Shown here piece after piece: positions 27,591 to 36,787 of a DNA stretch of 64,000 nucleotides. The notes below the pieces were generated by a model. The model was not told the origin of the DNA, did no database searches, and saw only the letters and a list, made by a program, of their open reading frames with translations. The translations under genes and the position numbers were made by a program. Source of the DNA: Streptomyces sp. NRRL WC-3626 (lineage in GTDB: Bacteria; Actinomycetota; Actinomycetes; Streptomycetales; Streptomycetaceae); NCBI RefSeq assembly GCF_000718785.1, contig NZ_JOCA01000005.1, positions 62,001 to 126,000 on the forward strand, given 5' to 3'. The stretch's first letter is position 1, and each line of letters opens with the position of its first letter.

Positions 27591-27620
27591 GGATGTCCGT
27601 ACAAAGGAAAGCGTACGAAA

Positions 27621-28880
27621 TTACTGCAGACCGGGGTACAGCGGGTGCTTCGCGGCGAGTGCCGTGACCCGGGCCCGGAGCGCGTCCACGTCGTAGGACG
27701 GCTTCAGCGTCTCGGCGATCACGTCCGCGACCTCGGTGAAGTCCTCGGCCGTGAAGCCCCGGGTGGCCAGGGCGGGCGTGCCGATCCGCAGACCCGAGGT
27801 GACCATCGGCGGGCGCGGGTCGTTCGGGATCGCGTTGCGGTTGACGGTGATGCCGACCTCGTGGAGGCGGTCCTCGGCCTGCTGGCCGTCCAGCTCCGAG
27901 TTCCGCAGGTCGACCAGGACCAGGTGCACGTCCGTGCCGCCGGACAGCACGTCCACGCCCACGGCCTTCACATCGTCCTTGACCAGGCGCTCGGCCAGGA
28001 TGCGGGCGCCCTCGAGGGTGCGGCGCTGGCGCTCCTTGAACTCCTCCGAGGCGCACACCTTGAAGGCGACCGCCTTCGCGGCGACCACGTGCTCCAGCGG
28101 GCCGCCCTGCTGCCCCGGGAACACCGCGGAGTTGATCTTCTTGGCCAGTTCGGCCGTGGAGAGGATCACACCGCCGCGCGGACCGCCGAGGGTCTTGTGC
28201 GTGGTGGTGGTCACCACGTGGGCGTGCGGCACCGGGTTCGGGTGCAGGCCCGCGGCGACCAGACCGGCGAAGTGCGCCATGTCGACCATGAGGTAGGCGC
28301 CGACCTCGTCCGCGATCCGGCGGAACGCGGCGAAGTCCAGCCGGCGCGGATACGCCGACCAGCCGGCCACGATCAGCTTCGGCTTGCTCTCCTTGGCGAG
28401 CCGCTCGACCTCGGCCATGTCGACCTGGCCGTCGTCGCCGACGTGGTACGGCACCACGTCGTAGAGCTTGCCGGAGAAATTGATCTTCATGCCGTGGGTC
28501 AGGTGCCCGCCGTGCGCGAGGTTCAGACCCATGATCGTGTCACCGGGCTTGAGCAGCGCGAACATCGCGGCGGCGTTGGCCTGCGCGCCGGAGTGCGGCT
28601 GCACATTGGCGTGCTCGGCGCCGAACAGGTCCTTGACCCGGTCGATGGCGATCTGCTCGATCACGTCGACGTGCTCGCAGCCGCCGTAGTAGCGGCGGCC
28701 GGGGTACCCCTCGGCGTACTTGTTGGTGAGGACCGAGCCCTGGGCCTCCATGACCGCGACCGGGGCGAAGTTCTCCGAGGCGATCATCTCGAGGGTGGAC
28801 TGCTGGCGGTGCAGCTCGGCGTCGACGGCGGCGGCGACGGCCGGGTCGAGCTCGTGCAGGGGCGTGTTCAGAACGGACAT
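27621..28880 (-). CDS. glyA: Serine hydroxymethyltransferase
   Basis: 419 residues, the usual length. It interconverts serine and glycine with transfer of a one-carbon unit to tetrahydrofolate, in the cytosol. The pyridoxal-phosphate lysine lies in [15 protein letters not shown] (Lys229); other signatures are [44 protein letters not shown] and [13 protein letters not shown]. The ribosome binding site GAGGAG overlaps the gcvH stop, so the two are translationally linked. With GcvT and GcvH it couples glycine cleavage to serine synthesis, under the glycine riboswitch upstream of gcvT. The gene is complete and ordinary. Confidence 0.98.
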   Translation of the reverse strand: MSVLNTPLHELDPAVAAAVDAELHRQQSTLEMIASENFAPVAVMEAQGSVLTNKYAEGYPGRRYYGGCEHVDVIEQIAIDRVKDLFGAEHANVQPHSGAQANAAAMFALLKPGDTIMGLNLAHGGHLTHGMKINFSGKLYDVVPYHVGDDGQVDMAEVERLAKESKPKLIVAGWSAYPRRLDFAAFRRIADEVGAYLMVDMAHFAGLVAAGLHPNPVPHAHVVTTTTHKTLGGPRGGVILSTAELAKKINSAVFPGQQGGPLEHVVAAKAVAFKVCASEEFKERQRRTLEGARILAERLVKDDVKAVGVDVLSGGTDVHLVLVDLRNSELDGQQAEDRLHEVGITVNRNAIPNDPRPPMVTSGLRIGTPALATRGFTAEDFTEVADVIAETLKPSYDVDALRARVTALAAKHPLYPGLQ

Positions 28881-28894
28881 GCGGCTACGACTCC

Positions 28895-29272
28895 TCAGCC
28901 GGCGATTTCGGCGTCGTACTCGGCGGCGGACAGCAGGTCGGCCGGCTCGTCGGTGACACGCACCTTGAACAGCCAGCCGCCCTCGAAGGGGGCCGAGTTC
29001 ACCAGCGACGGGTCGTTGACGACGTCCTCGTTGATCTCGGTGATCTCACCGCCGACGGGGGAGTACAGGTCGCTGACCGACTTGGTGGACTCCAGCTCGC
29101 CGCAGGTCTCGCCCGCGGAAACGGTGTCACCGACCTCGGGGAGCTGGACGAAGACCACGTCGCCGAGCGCGTTGGCCGCGTGCTCCGTGATGCCGACCGT
29201 CGACACGCCGTCCTCGGCGGCCGACAGCCACTCGTGCTCCTTGCTGTAACGCAGCTGCGTGGGGTTGCTCAT
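28895..29272 (-). CDS. gcvH: Glycine cleavage system H protein
   Basis: 125 residues, full length. It carries the aminomethyl group between the P, T and L proteins on a lipoyl arm; the lipoylated residue is Lys64 in [17 protein letters not shown]. The N-terminal [10 protein letters not shown] is typical. Start ATG has AGGAGA 9 bases upstream. It lies 117 bp after gcvT and 14 bp before glyA in the same transcription direction. The P protein (gcvP) is not in this cluster and must be encoded elsewhere for the pathway to work. Confidence 0.98.
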   Translation of the reverse strand: MSNPTQLRYSKEHEWLSAAEDGVSTVGITEHAANALGDVVFVQLPEVGDTVSAGETCGELESTKSVSDLYSPVGGEITEINEDVVNDPSLVNSAPFEGGWLFKVRVTDEPADLLSAAEYDAEIAG

Positions 29273-29389
29273 GGCCTGGATTCTCCTGTACGGGGGAAGT
29301 GCTGATGACTGAGGGGACCGCGTACGGCACCCGTGGGCGGGCACGACGGCCCGCTCACCTCGTGCGTGGAAAGCCGTCGTCCGACGGTG

Positions 29390-30508
29390 TCACTTCTGCC
29401 GCTTGTAGAAGGGCAGCGCCACGACCTCGTACGGCTCGTGGCTGCCCCGGATGTCGACGCCCACACCCTCGGTGCCCGGCGCCGCGTGCGCCGCGTCGAC
29501 GTACGCCATCGCGATCGGCCTGCCCAGCGTGGGGGAGGGGGCGCCCGAGGTGACCTCGCCGACCACCTCGCCGCCGGCCACGACCGCGTACCCGGCGCGC
29601 GGGACCCGGCGGCCCTCGGCGACCAGACCGACCAGCACCCGCGGCGGCACGGCGGCGGCACGCTCGGCGGCCTCGGCGAGCGCCGTACGGCCCACGAAGT
29701 CGCCCTCCTTCTCGAACTTCACCACCCGGCCGAGACCGGCGTCGAAGGGCGTGAGGGAAGGGCTCAGCTCATTGCCGTACAGCGGCATGCCCGCCTCCAG
29801 GCGGAGCGTGTCCCGGCAGGACAGCCCGCAGGGAACGAGCCCGGCCGCCTCACCGGCCTTGGTCAGCGCCTGCCACAGCTCAACCGCGTGCTCGGGCTTC
29901 ACGAACAGCTCGAAGCCGTCCTCGCCGGTGTAGCCGGTACGGGCGACGAGCGCGGGCACACCGGCGACCGTGCCCGGCAGACCGGCGTAGTACTTCAGGC
30001 CCTCCAGGTCGGCGTCGGTGAGCGAGGCGAGGATGCCGGCGGACTCGGGGCCCTGCACGGCGAGCAGCGCGTACGCGTCACGGTCGTCGCGGACCTCGGC
30101 GTCGAAGCCGGCCGACCGCTCGACGAGCGCGTCCAGGACCACCTGGGCGTTGGAGGCGTTGGCGACCACCAGATACTCGGTGTCGCCGAGCCGGTAGACG
30201 ATCAGGTCGTCCAGGATGCCGCCGTCCTCGCGGCAGATCATGGTGTAGCGGGCGCGGCCGGGCTTCACCCCGCCGATGTTGCCGACCAGGGCGTGGTCGA
30301 GGAGCGCGGCGGCCGCCGGTCCGGAGACGGCGATCTCGCCCATGTGCGAGAGGTCGAACAGGCCGGCCTTCGTGCGCACGGCGTTGTGCTCGTCGCGCTC
30401 GGAGCCGTAGCGCAGCGGCATGTCCCAGCCGGCGAAGTCGGTCATCGTCGCACCGAGCGAGCGGTGCAGGGCGTCGAGCGCGGTCCGACGGGGTTCGGTA
30501 CTGCTCAT
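29390..30508 (-). CDS. gcvT: Glycine cleavage system T protein (aminomethyltransferase)
   Basis: 372 residues. It transfers the methylene group from aminomethyl-lipoyl-GcvH to tetrahydrofolate and releases ammonia. Signatures: [20 protein letters not shown] at the N-terminus, [11 protein letters not shown], the folate-site Asp/Tyr region [11 protein letters not shown], and [20 protein letters not shown]. Start ATG 30508 has a GGGAG site 9 bases upstream; a longer frame upstream runs into the riboswitch and is not coding. It is the first gene of the operon, 36 bp after the tandem glycine riboswitch, and hence expected to be induced by glycine. Confidence 0.98.
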   Translation of the reverse strand: MSSTEPRRTALDALHRSLGATMTDFAGWDMPLRYGSERDEHNAVRTKAGLFDLSHMGEIAVSGPAAAALLDHALVGNIGGVKPGRARYTMICREDGGILDDLIVYRLGDTEYLVVANASNAQVVLDALVERSAGFDAEVRDDRDAYALLAVQGPESAGILASLTDADLEGLKYYAGLPGTVAGVPALVARTGYTGEDGFELFVKPEHAVELWQALTKAGEAAGLVPCGLSCRDTLRLEAGMPLYGNELSPSLTPFDAGLGRVVKFEKEGDFVGRTALAEAAERAAAVPPRVLVGLVAEGRRVPRAGYAVVAGGEVVGEVTSGAPSPTLGRPIAMAYVDAAHAAPGTEGVGVDIRGSHEPYEVVALPFYKRQK

Positions 30509-30544
30509 CGGTCGGGTCTCCCAAAGGCATGACGGGCGAGGGCG

Positions 30545-30770
30545 TCCTCCCCATCTGTCATCGGAACCTGAGAGGTTCGCCATGACCACCCACGCGGGGC
30601 GTCCTGACTTGCACCTTGGGTGGGGCCACCGGAGCACTGCTGCATGCCTCGGGCGGCCCGCTTTTCAGATGTGCCTCGCCCGCGCGGTAACGGGGCCTGA
30701 GAGATTCAAGGGAGGGACTTGCTCCTTCGGCGCCCCGGCGGCAAACAGTGCCGGGGACTCTCCCGCGCGG
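30545..30770 (-). ncRNA. Tandem glycine riboswitch upstream of gcvT
   Basis: Read on the minus strand, the first aptamer runs from GCGGGAGAGTCCCC through GCCGAAGGAGCAAGTC and CTTGAATCTCTCAGGCCCC. The second follows at about 30670 with CTGAAAAGCGGG, CCAAGGTGCAAGTCAGG and GGCGAACCTCTCAGGTTCC, closing with GATGACAGATGGGGAGG. The two 'GGnGCAAGTC...TCTCAGG' cores are the hallmark of the cooperative two-aptamer glycine riboswitch. The last aptamer ends 36 bp before gcvT, with no clear intrinsic terminator after it, so control at translation initiation is likely. Exact ends are approximate. Confidence 0.93.
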
Positions 30771-30996
30771 ATTCGAACGGCCGGTATGCAGTTGGCGCGC
30801 ACATCATTGCACGCATTGTCGGGGTGCGGCAGGGGGACCCTTCCCTGGGGGTGTACGGGGCGTACGGGCACGGTCACGGCGGGCTGTGACAGGCCTGTTT
30901 CAGGAAACGGACGGAAACGAGAGACCCGGGCATTACCTTCTCTTTACACTCGGCGGGGACCGGTATCCGTACCGGCCCCAGGGGAGGACGATCACG

Positions 30997-31665
30997 GTGA
31001 ACAGGACCACGGCGTGCGCCACCACGACGGGCGTCACGCTGCCCCAGCAGCCGGCCGCGCAGGCCCGCCGGGCCCGCGGCGCGCTGCCGGCGCCCGTCGT
31101 CCGCGATCTGCGCGCCCGGGCCGGCCGGAGCCCGCGCGCCCTGCTCTTCGGACCCCGCGACCTCGTCGTGGTCACCGGGCTGCCCGGCAGCGGCAAGTCC
31201 ACGCTGATGCGGCGCGCGGTGCACGGCGGCCGGGTCGACTCCCAGGACACCCGCGACCGTTGGGACCGCCGTATGCCGCGCCTGCTGCCGTACGCGGTGT
31301 ACCGCCCGCTGGTCCGCCTCGCCCACTACGCCGGACTGCGCCGCGCCCTGCGCTCCGGCACGCCCGTCGTCGTGCACGACTGCGGCACCCAGGCCTGGGT
31401 GCGCCGCTGGCTGGCCCGCGAGGCCCGCCGCCGGGGCGCGAGCCTGCATCTGCTGCTGCTGGACGTCACCCCGCAGCAGGCCCTGGCCGGCCAGCGCGAA
31501 CGCGGACGCGGTGTCTCCCGGTACGCGTTCCTGCGCCACCGCTCCGCGAGCGAGCGGCTGTTGCGCGCCGTGGAGCGCGGCGGCCTGCCCGCGGGCTGCG
31601 GATCGGCGGTCCTGATCGACCGGGACGCGGCCGACGCGCTGCACCGGGTCGGCTTCACCGGATGA
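30997..31665 (+). CDS. Small P-loop ATPase/kinase (AAA family, zeta-toxin/kinase-like)
   Basis: 222 residues from GTG 30997, which has a strong GGGGAGGA site 8 bases upstream; longer starts in frame lack one. Walker A is VVVTGLPGSGKSTLMRRA (residues about 56-72); VVVHDCGTQAWVRRW is a candidate Walker B-like strand. The order P-loop, Asp-Ser/Asp-Arg (DSQDTRDRWD) and a C-terminal lid with RERGRGVSRYAF resembles small nucleotide/sugar kinases and zeta-type ATPases of about 200 residues. The substrate is unknown. The N-terminal 45 residues are basic and probably disordered. It is transcribed away from the glycine operon and followed 52 bp later by an SseB gene. Confidence 0.85.
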   Translation: MNRTTACATTTGVTLPQQPAAQARRARGALPAPVVRDLRARAGRSPRALLFGPRDLVVVTGLPGSGKSTLMRRAVHGGRVDSQDTRDRWDRRMPRLLPYAVYRPLVRLAHYAGLRRALRSGTPVVVHDCGTQAWVRRWLAREARRRGASLHLLLLDVTPQQALAGQRERGRGVSRYAFLRHRSASERLLRAVERGGLPAGCGSAVLIDRDAADALHRVGFTG

Positions 31666-31717
31666 CCGGATAGCCTTTCGGGCACAGCAGTGGTTCCAGG
31701 CAGCAGGCGGTAGGCAG

Positions 31718-32491
31718 ATGGACTTCCCGGCGGACTTCCCGGCGCAGACGCACCCCCACCCGCACGGCGGATGGCCCGGCAACGAGCTGGAGGAGGTGCT
31801 CTCCGCCTCCCTCGGCGTCCCCTCGGCGGGCGGCAGGGTCGTGGAGGTGCTGGGCCGCAGCTTCGTCTGGATCCCGCTGCCGAACGGCGGCGGCCGCGAC
31901 AGCACCGACCTGGACCTGCCCACCATGGAACTCGACGGCCAGGCCTACGTCCCCGTCTTCAGCTCCGAGGAGCAGTTCCGCCAGGTCGCCGGCTCCCATC
32001 TGTCGTACACGATCGCGCCCGCCGTGGAGTTCGCCCGCGGCCTGCCGCCGCAGGTCGGCATCGCGGTGAACCCCGGCGGTGTGGTCGGCATCCCGCTGCC
32101 GCCGCCGGCGGTGGCCGAACTCTGCCGAGCCGGACACGCCCTGCCGGCCGGCCCGGCGGGCGGCGGCCGGGTCCGGCTGTTCGAACCCGACTGGCAGGAC
32201 GACCCGGTGGACTTCCTCGCCGCGGCGTCGGCGGAGTTCGACGCGATCGGCGTCGTCACCACGGCCCGCCGCTGCCTCGCCGCGATCGAAACGGCGACCC
32301 CGGCCCTGTTCATCGGCGTGGAGCTCTCCTCCTGGGAGGGAGACCCCCGCACCCTCCCCCTGAACGCCCTGGGCCGGGCCCTGACCCAGTCCCCGCCCCC
32401 CTGGCCGGTCAACCTGATCGCCCTGGACCTGACCCAGGACCCCGTGGCCGACTACCTCCGCACCAGGGTCACCCCCTTCTACCAGCGGTAG
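31718..32491 (+). CDS. SseB-family protein (enhanced serine sensitivity), copy 1
   Basis: 257 residues with the SseB N-terminal domain (LDGQAYVPVFSSEEQFRQV, AVEFARGLPPQVGIAVNPGG) and SseB C-terminal domain (ALFIGVELSSWEGDP, VNLIALDLTQDPVADYLRT, ending TPFYQR). The family was named for altered serine sensitivity in E. coli; the biochemical role is unknown. Here it lies near serine/glycine genes, which fits but does not prove a link. Start ATG with a weak site (GGTAGGCAG). A TAGCCT at 31671-31676 could be a -10 box for its own transcript. It has a diverged paralogue 341 bp downstream. Confidence 0.85.
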   Translation: MDFPADFPAQTHPHPHGGWPGNELEEVLSASLGVPSAGGRVVEVLGRSFVWIPLPNGGGRDSTDLDLPTMELDGQAYVPVFSSEEQFRQVAGSHLSYTIAPAVEFARGLPPQVGIAVNPGGVVGIPLPPPAVAELCRAGHALPAGPAGGGRVRLFEPDWQDDPVDFLAAASAEFDAIGVVTTARRCLAAIETATPALFIGVELSSWEGDPRTLPLNALGRALTQSPPPWPVNLIALDLTQDPVADYLRTRVTPFYQR

Positions 32492-32510
32492 GAGGCACGG
32501 GCACGCGCAC

Positions 32511-32722
32511 CCCCAGGGGCGCGGGGCTGTATCGACATGCGGCTCCGCCGCGCGGGCGCGCCCACCCCCAGGGGCGCGGGGCTGTATCGACATGCGGCTC
32601 CGCCGCGCGGGCACGCGCACCCCCAGGGGCGCGGGGCTGTATCGACATGCGGCTCCGCCGCGCGGGCGCGCCCACCCCCAGGGGCGCGGGGAACTGCGCG
32701 ACAAGCCACAACGAACCCGCAC
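32511..32722 (+). repeat. 55-bp tandem repeat and Streptomyces-type intergenic repeat
   Basis: CCCCAGGGGCGCGGGG begins at 32511, 32566, 32621 and 32676, exactly 55 bp apart. The first three units continue GCTGTATCGACATGCGGCTC and CGCCGCGCGGGC; the fourth instead runs into GAACTGCGCGACAAGCCAC, the form of a repeat I know to be scattered widely in Streptomyces intergenic regions. Units alternate between GCGCGCCCA and GCACGCGCA endings, so the array looks like duplication of a two-unit block. Each unit has self-complementary segments (GCGGCTCCGCCGC). Short frames through it are artefacts. It fills most of the 341-bp gap between the two SseB genes. Confidence 0.9.
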
Positions 32723-32832
32723 CCGCCCGCGGCGCCAGAGCCCCGAGCTCTCGGACACGCACCGCACCGCACCGCACAGGCATCGGCTTAAGCTAGGCCC
32801 ATCCGATGGCGAGGTACGGAGGGGCGATACAA

Positions 32833-33618
32833 GTGAGCGCTGGCACCGCGGCGACCGGACAGGTCGAGCACATGCTGCGCCAGGTGACGCCCGGGCGTTA
32901 CGACGCATACGAGGCCCTGCTGCGCGCCCTCGCGACCCCCGCCTCCGGCCAGGTCTGGATGCTGCTCTGGCACGGCCAGGCCGGCTCCCCGGACGCCCAG
33001 TACGGAAACATGGAGGTCGACGGCCTCGGCTACGCCCCCTGTGTCACCTCCGCCCAGGAACTCTCCGCCAGCGGCTGGCACCGGTCGTACGAGGTGGTCG
33101 ACGGCCTCGAAGTCGCCCGCGCGCTCTACCCCGACCACTTCGGACTCTGGCTCAACCCGCACGCCCCCGGCGGCGGTGTCGGCATCCCCTGGCTGGATCT
33201 GCGCCGGATCGCCGGCGGCCTGGACCGCAGGCCCGCCGGACCGCTGCGGCTGTCCGAACCGGCCATCGAGATCCCGCAGTTCTACGCCCTCCTCGCACAG
33301 AACGCCCACCGCACCCCCGCCGTCCGCGCCCTGCGCCGCGCCTGGGTGCAACCCGCCCTGGGCGCCCCGTACCTCGCCATCGGCCTGGACGTGTACGACA
33401 CCTCCCCGCCGGCGGTCGACGCCGTACGGGCGATGATGCAGCAGTCCGTCGGCGCGGTCCCCGAAGGACTGCCCGTGTCGACCGTCGCGATGTCCGACGC
33501 GCACGATCCGGTCGCGATGTGGCTGCGCGCCAACTCCCGCCCGTTCTACGACCGTGAGGCGCACGGCGCCGTGCCCCCCGCGGGCGCCTACGGCTACCCG
33601 CCGGCGCACCGGGGCTGA
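32833..33618 (+). CDS. SseB-family protein (enhanced serine sensitivity), copy 2
   Basis: 261 residues from GTG 32833. An in-frame ATG at 32806 exists, but GGAGGGG sits at 32818-32824, ideal for the GTG, and a likely -10 box (TAAGCT, 32788-32793) would place the transcript start near the ATG. The protein has both SseB parts: YGNMEVDGLGYAPCVTSAQE and DGLEVARALYPDHFGLWLNP in the first, APYLAIGLDVYDTSPPAVDA and VAMWLRANSRPFYDR in the second. The C-terminal tail is Pro/Gly-rich. It is a distant paralogue of the upstream copy, sharing layout and the ending (N/T)..PFY. Role unknown beyond the family name. Confidence 0.88.
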   Translation: MSAGTAATGQVEHMLRQVTPGRYDAYEALLRALATPASGQVWMLLWHGQAGSPDAQYGNMEVDGLGYAPCVTSAQELSASGWHRSYEVVDGLEVARALYPDHFGLWLNPHAPGGGVGIPWLDLRRIAGGLDRRPAGPLRLSEPAIEIPQFYALLAQNAHRTPAVRALRRAWVQPALGAPYLAIGLDVYDTSPPAVDAVRAMMQQSVGAVPEGLPVSTVAMSDAHDPVAMWLRANSRPFYDREAHGAVPPAGAYGYPPAHRG

Positions 33619-33643
33619 TCAGGCCGTACGGCACCCTGCTGAC

Positions 33644-33677
33644 GGGCCGTCACTGTCCACCAAGTGGACAGCGGCCC
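33644..33677 (+). terminator. Stem-loop after the second SseB gene
   Basis: GGGCCG (33644-33649) and CTGTCCAC (33653-33660) pair with GTGGACAG (33664-33671) and CGGCCC (33672-33677), with a 3-base loop and a 3-base bulge. It begins 25 bp after the stop. It lies in the 385-bp gap before the peptide transporter; the rest of that gap holds the transporter promoter and nothing else that I recognise. Confidence 0.65.
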
Positions 33678-33925
33678 GACCGGAGTCGAGGCGTCCGCTC
33701 ACTCTGCGTGAACCGGCGTCTTCCGGCCACGTTTTCGGCCATGCGCGCCCCGCTATCACCTGATGACCGCCCGTCACCTGCGGTTTCACCCGTTCTTCAC
33801 GCCCCGGGGCGCGACCTGCACACGATCTATGTAACCGAAGGGTTAAATCTTCACGAGGGGATGCCTGAACCGCCCCATATGTCAACTGTTCAGATCTCAG
33901 GTCTGTATCACCGGTATCCGGACTG

Positions 33926-33955
33926 TTCCTGACCGACTGCGAACGTCTGTAGTGT
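33926..33955 (+). promoter_or_regulatory. Candidate promoter of the peptide ABC transporter operon
   Basis: TTCCTG (33926-33931), an 18-bp spacer and TAGTGT (33950-33955), about 48 bp before the ATG of the binding-protein gene. The -10 fits the Streptomyces housekeeping consensus (TAnnnT) well; the -35 match is moderate. Confidence 0.4.
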
Positions 33956-34003
33956 TCGGCCGGTCAAGATGCATCCACATAGCGGACCCGGAGTGGCCCC
34001 AGT

Positions 34004-35674
34004 ATGCGCATATTCAAGTCCCGAACCGCTCGGGCGATCACGGCCGCGGTCGCGGTCGGTCTGATCGCCACGGGCTGCTCCAGCGAACGGGACGCTGACA
34101 ACGAAGGCAGCGGCGACAAGGACACCTTCGTCTTCGCCGGCGCCGGTGATCCTGGCTCCCTGGACCCTGCCCTCGCGAGCGACGGTGAAACCTTCCGCGT
34201 GACGCGCCAGGCGTTCGAGGCCCTGCTCGAGCACGAGTCCGGCGGCACCAAGCTCGTCGGCGGTCTCGCCGAGACCTGGTCGAGCAACGACAAGGGCACC
34301 GTCTGGACCTTCAACCTCCGCAAGAACGTGAAGTTCCACGACGGCGAGGCGTTCAACGCCGCGGCGGTCTGCGCCAACTACGACCACTGGTTCAACTGGA
34401 CGGGCACGTACCAGTCCAGCGCGGTCTCGTACTACTGGCAGACCATCATGGGCGGCTTCGCGAAGAACGAGGACAAGGAGACGCCGAAGGCGAACTACAA
34501 GTCCTGCACCGCGAAGGACGACAACACCGCCGTCATCGAGGTCAAGGAGCCTTCCGCCAACCTTCCCGGCGGCTTCTCCCTCCAGGCCCTGGCGATCCAC
34601 TCGCCGAAGGCCCTCAAGGCGTACGAGAAGGAAGAGGCGACCGCCAAGGGCGACGCCATCACCTACCCCAAGTACAGCCAGGAGGCCGGCACGGTCGCCG
34701 GTACCGGCCCGTACAAGATCACGAAGTGGAACAAGGGCAACAAGGAAGTCTCCCTTGAGCGCTTCGACGACTACTGGGGTGACAAGGCCAAGATCAAGAA
34801 CCTGGTCTTCCGCACCATCGACACCGAAGAGGGCCGCCGCCAGGCGCTCCAGGCCGGTGACATCGACGGTTACGACCTGGTCGCCCCGGCCGACGTCAAG
34901 ACCCTCGAGGACCAGGGCTACGTCGTCCCGACCCGTGGCGTCTTCAACCTCTTCTACGTGGGCATGAGCCAGGAGGCCAACAAGGCCCTCAAGAAGAAGG
35001 ACGTCCGCCAGGCGATCGCGCAGGCGATCGACAAGGAGAACCTGGTCAAGACCCAGCTGCCCGAGGGTGGCAAGGTCGCCGACCAGTTCATGCCGGACAC
35101 CATCGCGGGCTACTCCAAGAACGTGAAGCAGTACCCCTTCGACACCACCGCCGCGAAGGGTCTCCTGAAGAAGGCCGGTGAGGAGAAGCTCGAGATCGAG
35201 TTCTGCTACCCGACCGAGGTCACCCGCCCGTACATGCCTGCCCCGCAGGACCTGTTCGAGCTGATGAAGGCCGACCTGGAGAAGGCCGGCATCACCGTCA
35301 AGGCCAAGGCCATGAAGTGGGCCCCGGACTACATCGACGCCACCGAGGCGGGCTCCTGCGCCCTGCACATGCTCGGCTGGACCGGTGACTTCAACGACGG
35401 CTACAACTTCATCGGCACCTGGTTCGCCGGGTACGACAAGCAGTGGGGCTTCAAGGACAAGAAGGTCTTCGACGCGGTGAACGCCGGTTCGAAGCTCGGC
35501 AAGGCCGAGGAGCGCACCGCCGCGTACGAGAAGGCCAACGAGGCCATCATGAACTACCTCCCGGGTGTTCCGATCTCGTCGTCCCCGCCGGCCATCGCGT
35601 TCGCCAAGAACGTGAACCCGCCGAACGTCTCCCCGCTGACGCAGGAAGTCTTCGCGGAGACCTCCTTCAAGTAG
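34004..35674 (+). CDS. Peptide/oligopeptide ABC transporter substrate-binding lipoprotein
   Basis: 556 residues. Lipoprotein signal with lipobox LIATGC (Cys25) after a basic start, so it is anchored outside the membrane. The rest is the SBP_bac_5 family: FVFAGAGDPGSLDPALASD at the mature N-terminus, GLAETWSSNDKGTVWTFNLR, KNVKFHDGEAFNAAAV, GTGPYKITKW and a late DVRQAIAQAIDKENLV. The family binds di- and oligopeptides and related compounds; the ligand cannot be told from sequence. It heads a five-gene set with two permeases and two ATPases. A stem-loop lies just downstream, in line with the need for more binding protein than transporter. Codons are strongly biased (AAG, GAC, ACC), suggesting high expression. 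Confidence 0.95.
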   Translation: MRIFKSRTARAITAAVAVGLIATGCSSERDADNEGSGDKDTFVFAGAGDPGSLDPALASDGETFRVTRQAFEALLEHESGGTKLVGGLAETWSSNDKGTVWTFNLRKNVKFHDGEAFNAAAVCANYDHWFNWTGTYQSSAVSYYWQTIMGGFAKNEDKETPKANYKSCTAKDDNTAVIEVKEPSANLPGGFSLQALAIHSPKALKAYEKEEATAKGDAITYPKYSQEAGTVAGTGPYKITKWNKGNKEVSLERFDDYWGDKAKIKNLVFRTIDTEEGRRQALQAGDIDGYDLVAPADVKTLEDQGYVVPTRGVFNLFYVGMSQEANKALKKKDVRQAIAQAIDKENLVKTQLPEGGKVADQFMPDTIAGYSKNVKQYPFDTTAAKGLLKKAGEEKLEIEFCYPTEVTRPYMPAPQDLFELMKADLEKAGITVKAKAMKWAPDYIDATEAGSCALHMLGWTGDFNDGYNFIGTWFAGYDKQWGFKDKKVFDAVNAGSKLGKAEERTAAYEKANEAIMNYLPGVPISSSPPAIAFAKNVNPPNVSPLTQEVFAETSFK

Positions 35675-35705
35675 GCGAACAGCGGTAGGAAACCAGAAAC
35701 GGGGG

Positions 35706-35743
35706 GTCCGCCCGGTCGTCGCAACTCGGCGACCGGGCGGGTC
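35706..35743 (+). other. Intra-operon stem-loop after the binding-protein gene
   Basis: CCGCCCGGTCG (35708-35718) pairs with CGACCGGGCGG (35730-35740), a perfect 11-bp stem with an 11-base loop, in the 108-bp gap before the first permease gene. No T-tract follows. Such hairpins after binding-protein genes often cause partial termination or 3' protection of the first cistron; here that is inference. Confidence 0.6.
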
Positions 35744-35782
35744 CATTCATGTAAGTGATCACGCAAGAAAGGGGCATGCGGG

Positions 35783-36787
35783 GTGCTGCGTCTCGTCGTA
35801 CGAAGACTGCTCCAGCTCATACCCACGCTGCTCGGCCTGTCGGTTCTGCTCTTCCTGTGGCTAGACCGTCTGCCCGGTGGGCCCGCCTCAGCGATCCTGG
35901 GGGAGAAGGCCACCGAGGCCGAAGTGGTGCGCATCAACCGTGCGCTCGGGCTCGACCAGCCCGTTTACGTCCAGTACTGGCGCTTCCTGAAGCGCATCTT
36001 CCAGCTGGACCTGGGCACCTCCACCCAGACGGGTCAGCCGGTGTGGGACGAGTTCGTCCTGCGCTTCCCCGCGACCGTGGAGCTGTCCCTCCTCGCGATC
36101 CTCATCGCGGTCGCCGTCGGTGTGCCCCTCGGCTACTTCGCGGCCCGCAACCGCGGTGGCTGGCTCGATGTGACGTCCGTCTCCGGCTCGCTCGTCGGCA
36201 TCTGCATCCCGGTCTTCTTCCTGGCCCTGCTGCTGAAGCAGGTCTTCGCCGTCAACCTCGGCATCTTCCCCGCCTTCGGGCGCCAGGACACCGGTATCAA
36301 CGCCACCGACGTGACCGGCTTCGCCGTCCTGGACGGCGTCCTCACGGGGGAGTTGGACGCTTCCTGGGACGCGATCATGCACTTGATCCTGCCGTCCGTC
36401 GCGCTCGCGTCCATCCCGCTCGCCGTCATCGTGCGCATGACCCGCGCCAGCGTTCTCGAGGTGCAGGACGAGGACTACGTCCGCACCGCCGAGGCCAAGG
36501 GCCTCAAGCGGAGCGTCATCCGGAGCCGGCACGTGCTGCGCAACGCGATGCTCCCCGTCGTGACCGCGGTCGGTCTGCTCACCGGCTCCCTGCTGTCCGG
36601 CGCGGTCCTGACCGAGTCGGTGTTCTCCTTCGGCGGCATCGGCTCCTTCATCCGGACCGCGATCGACGGCCGTGACTACCCCGTGCTCGTCGGTTTCATC
36701 ATGTTCATCGCGCTGATTTACGTCCTGATCAACTTGCTGGTGGACCTGGCGTACAGCCTCATCGACCCGAGAGTGCGGGTGCACTAA
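35783..36787 (+). CDS. Peptide ABC transporter permease (DppB/OppB type)
   Basis: 334 residues from GTG 35783. First permease of the importer: N-terminal LRLVVRRLLQLIPTLLGLSV, about six transmembrane helices, the family segment LPGGPASAILGEKATE and the periplasmic loop LGLDQPVYVQYWRF. The cytoplasmic coupling motif is YVRTAEAKGLKRSVIRSRHV (EAA loop). It probably forms a heterodimer with the next gene's product. The stop TAA overlaps the next ATG by one base (TAATG), so the two are translationally coupled. The putative ribosome binding site AAAGGGG is a little distant from the GTG. Confidence 0.95.
   Translation: MLRLVVRRLLQLIPTLLGLSVLLFLWLDRLPGGPASAILGEKATEAEVVRINRALGLDQPVYVQYWRFLKRIFQLDLGTSTQTGQPVWDEFVLRFPATVELSLLAILIAVAVGVPLGYFAARNRGGWLDVTSVSGSLVGICIPVFFLALLLKQVFAVNLGIFPAFGRQDTGINATDVTGFAVLDGVLTGELDASWDAIMHLILPSVALASIPLAVIVRMTRASVLEVQDEDYVRTAEAKGLKRSVIRSRHVLRNAMLPVVTAVGLLTGSLLSGAVLTESVFSFGGIGSFIRTAIDGRDYPVLVGFIMFIALIYVLINLLVDLAYSLIDPRVRVH

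Noticed and set aside
30760..30785. A GTTCGAATCC-like string on the minus strand resembling a tRNA T-arm
   Set aside because: No acceptor, D-arm or anticodon arm can be built around it; it lies at the 5' edge of the glycine riboswitch.
32511..32722. Regularly spaced repeats resembling a short CRISPR array
   Set aside because: The units are directly contiguous at 55 bp with no unique spacers, and no cas genes are present. It is a tandem array of an intergenic repeat.
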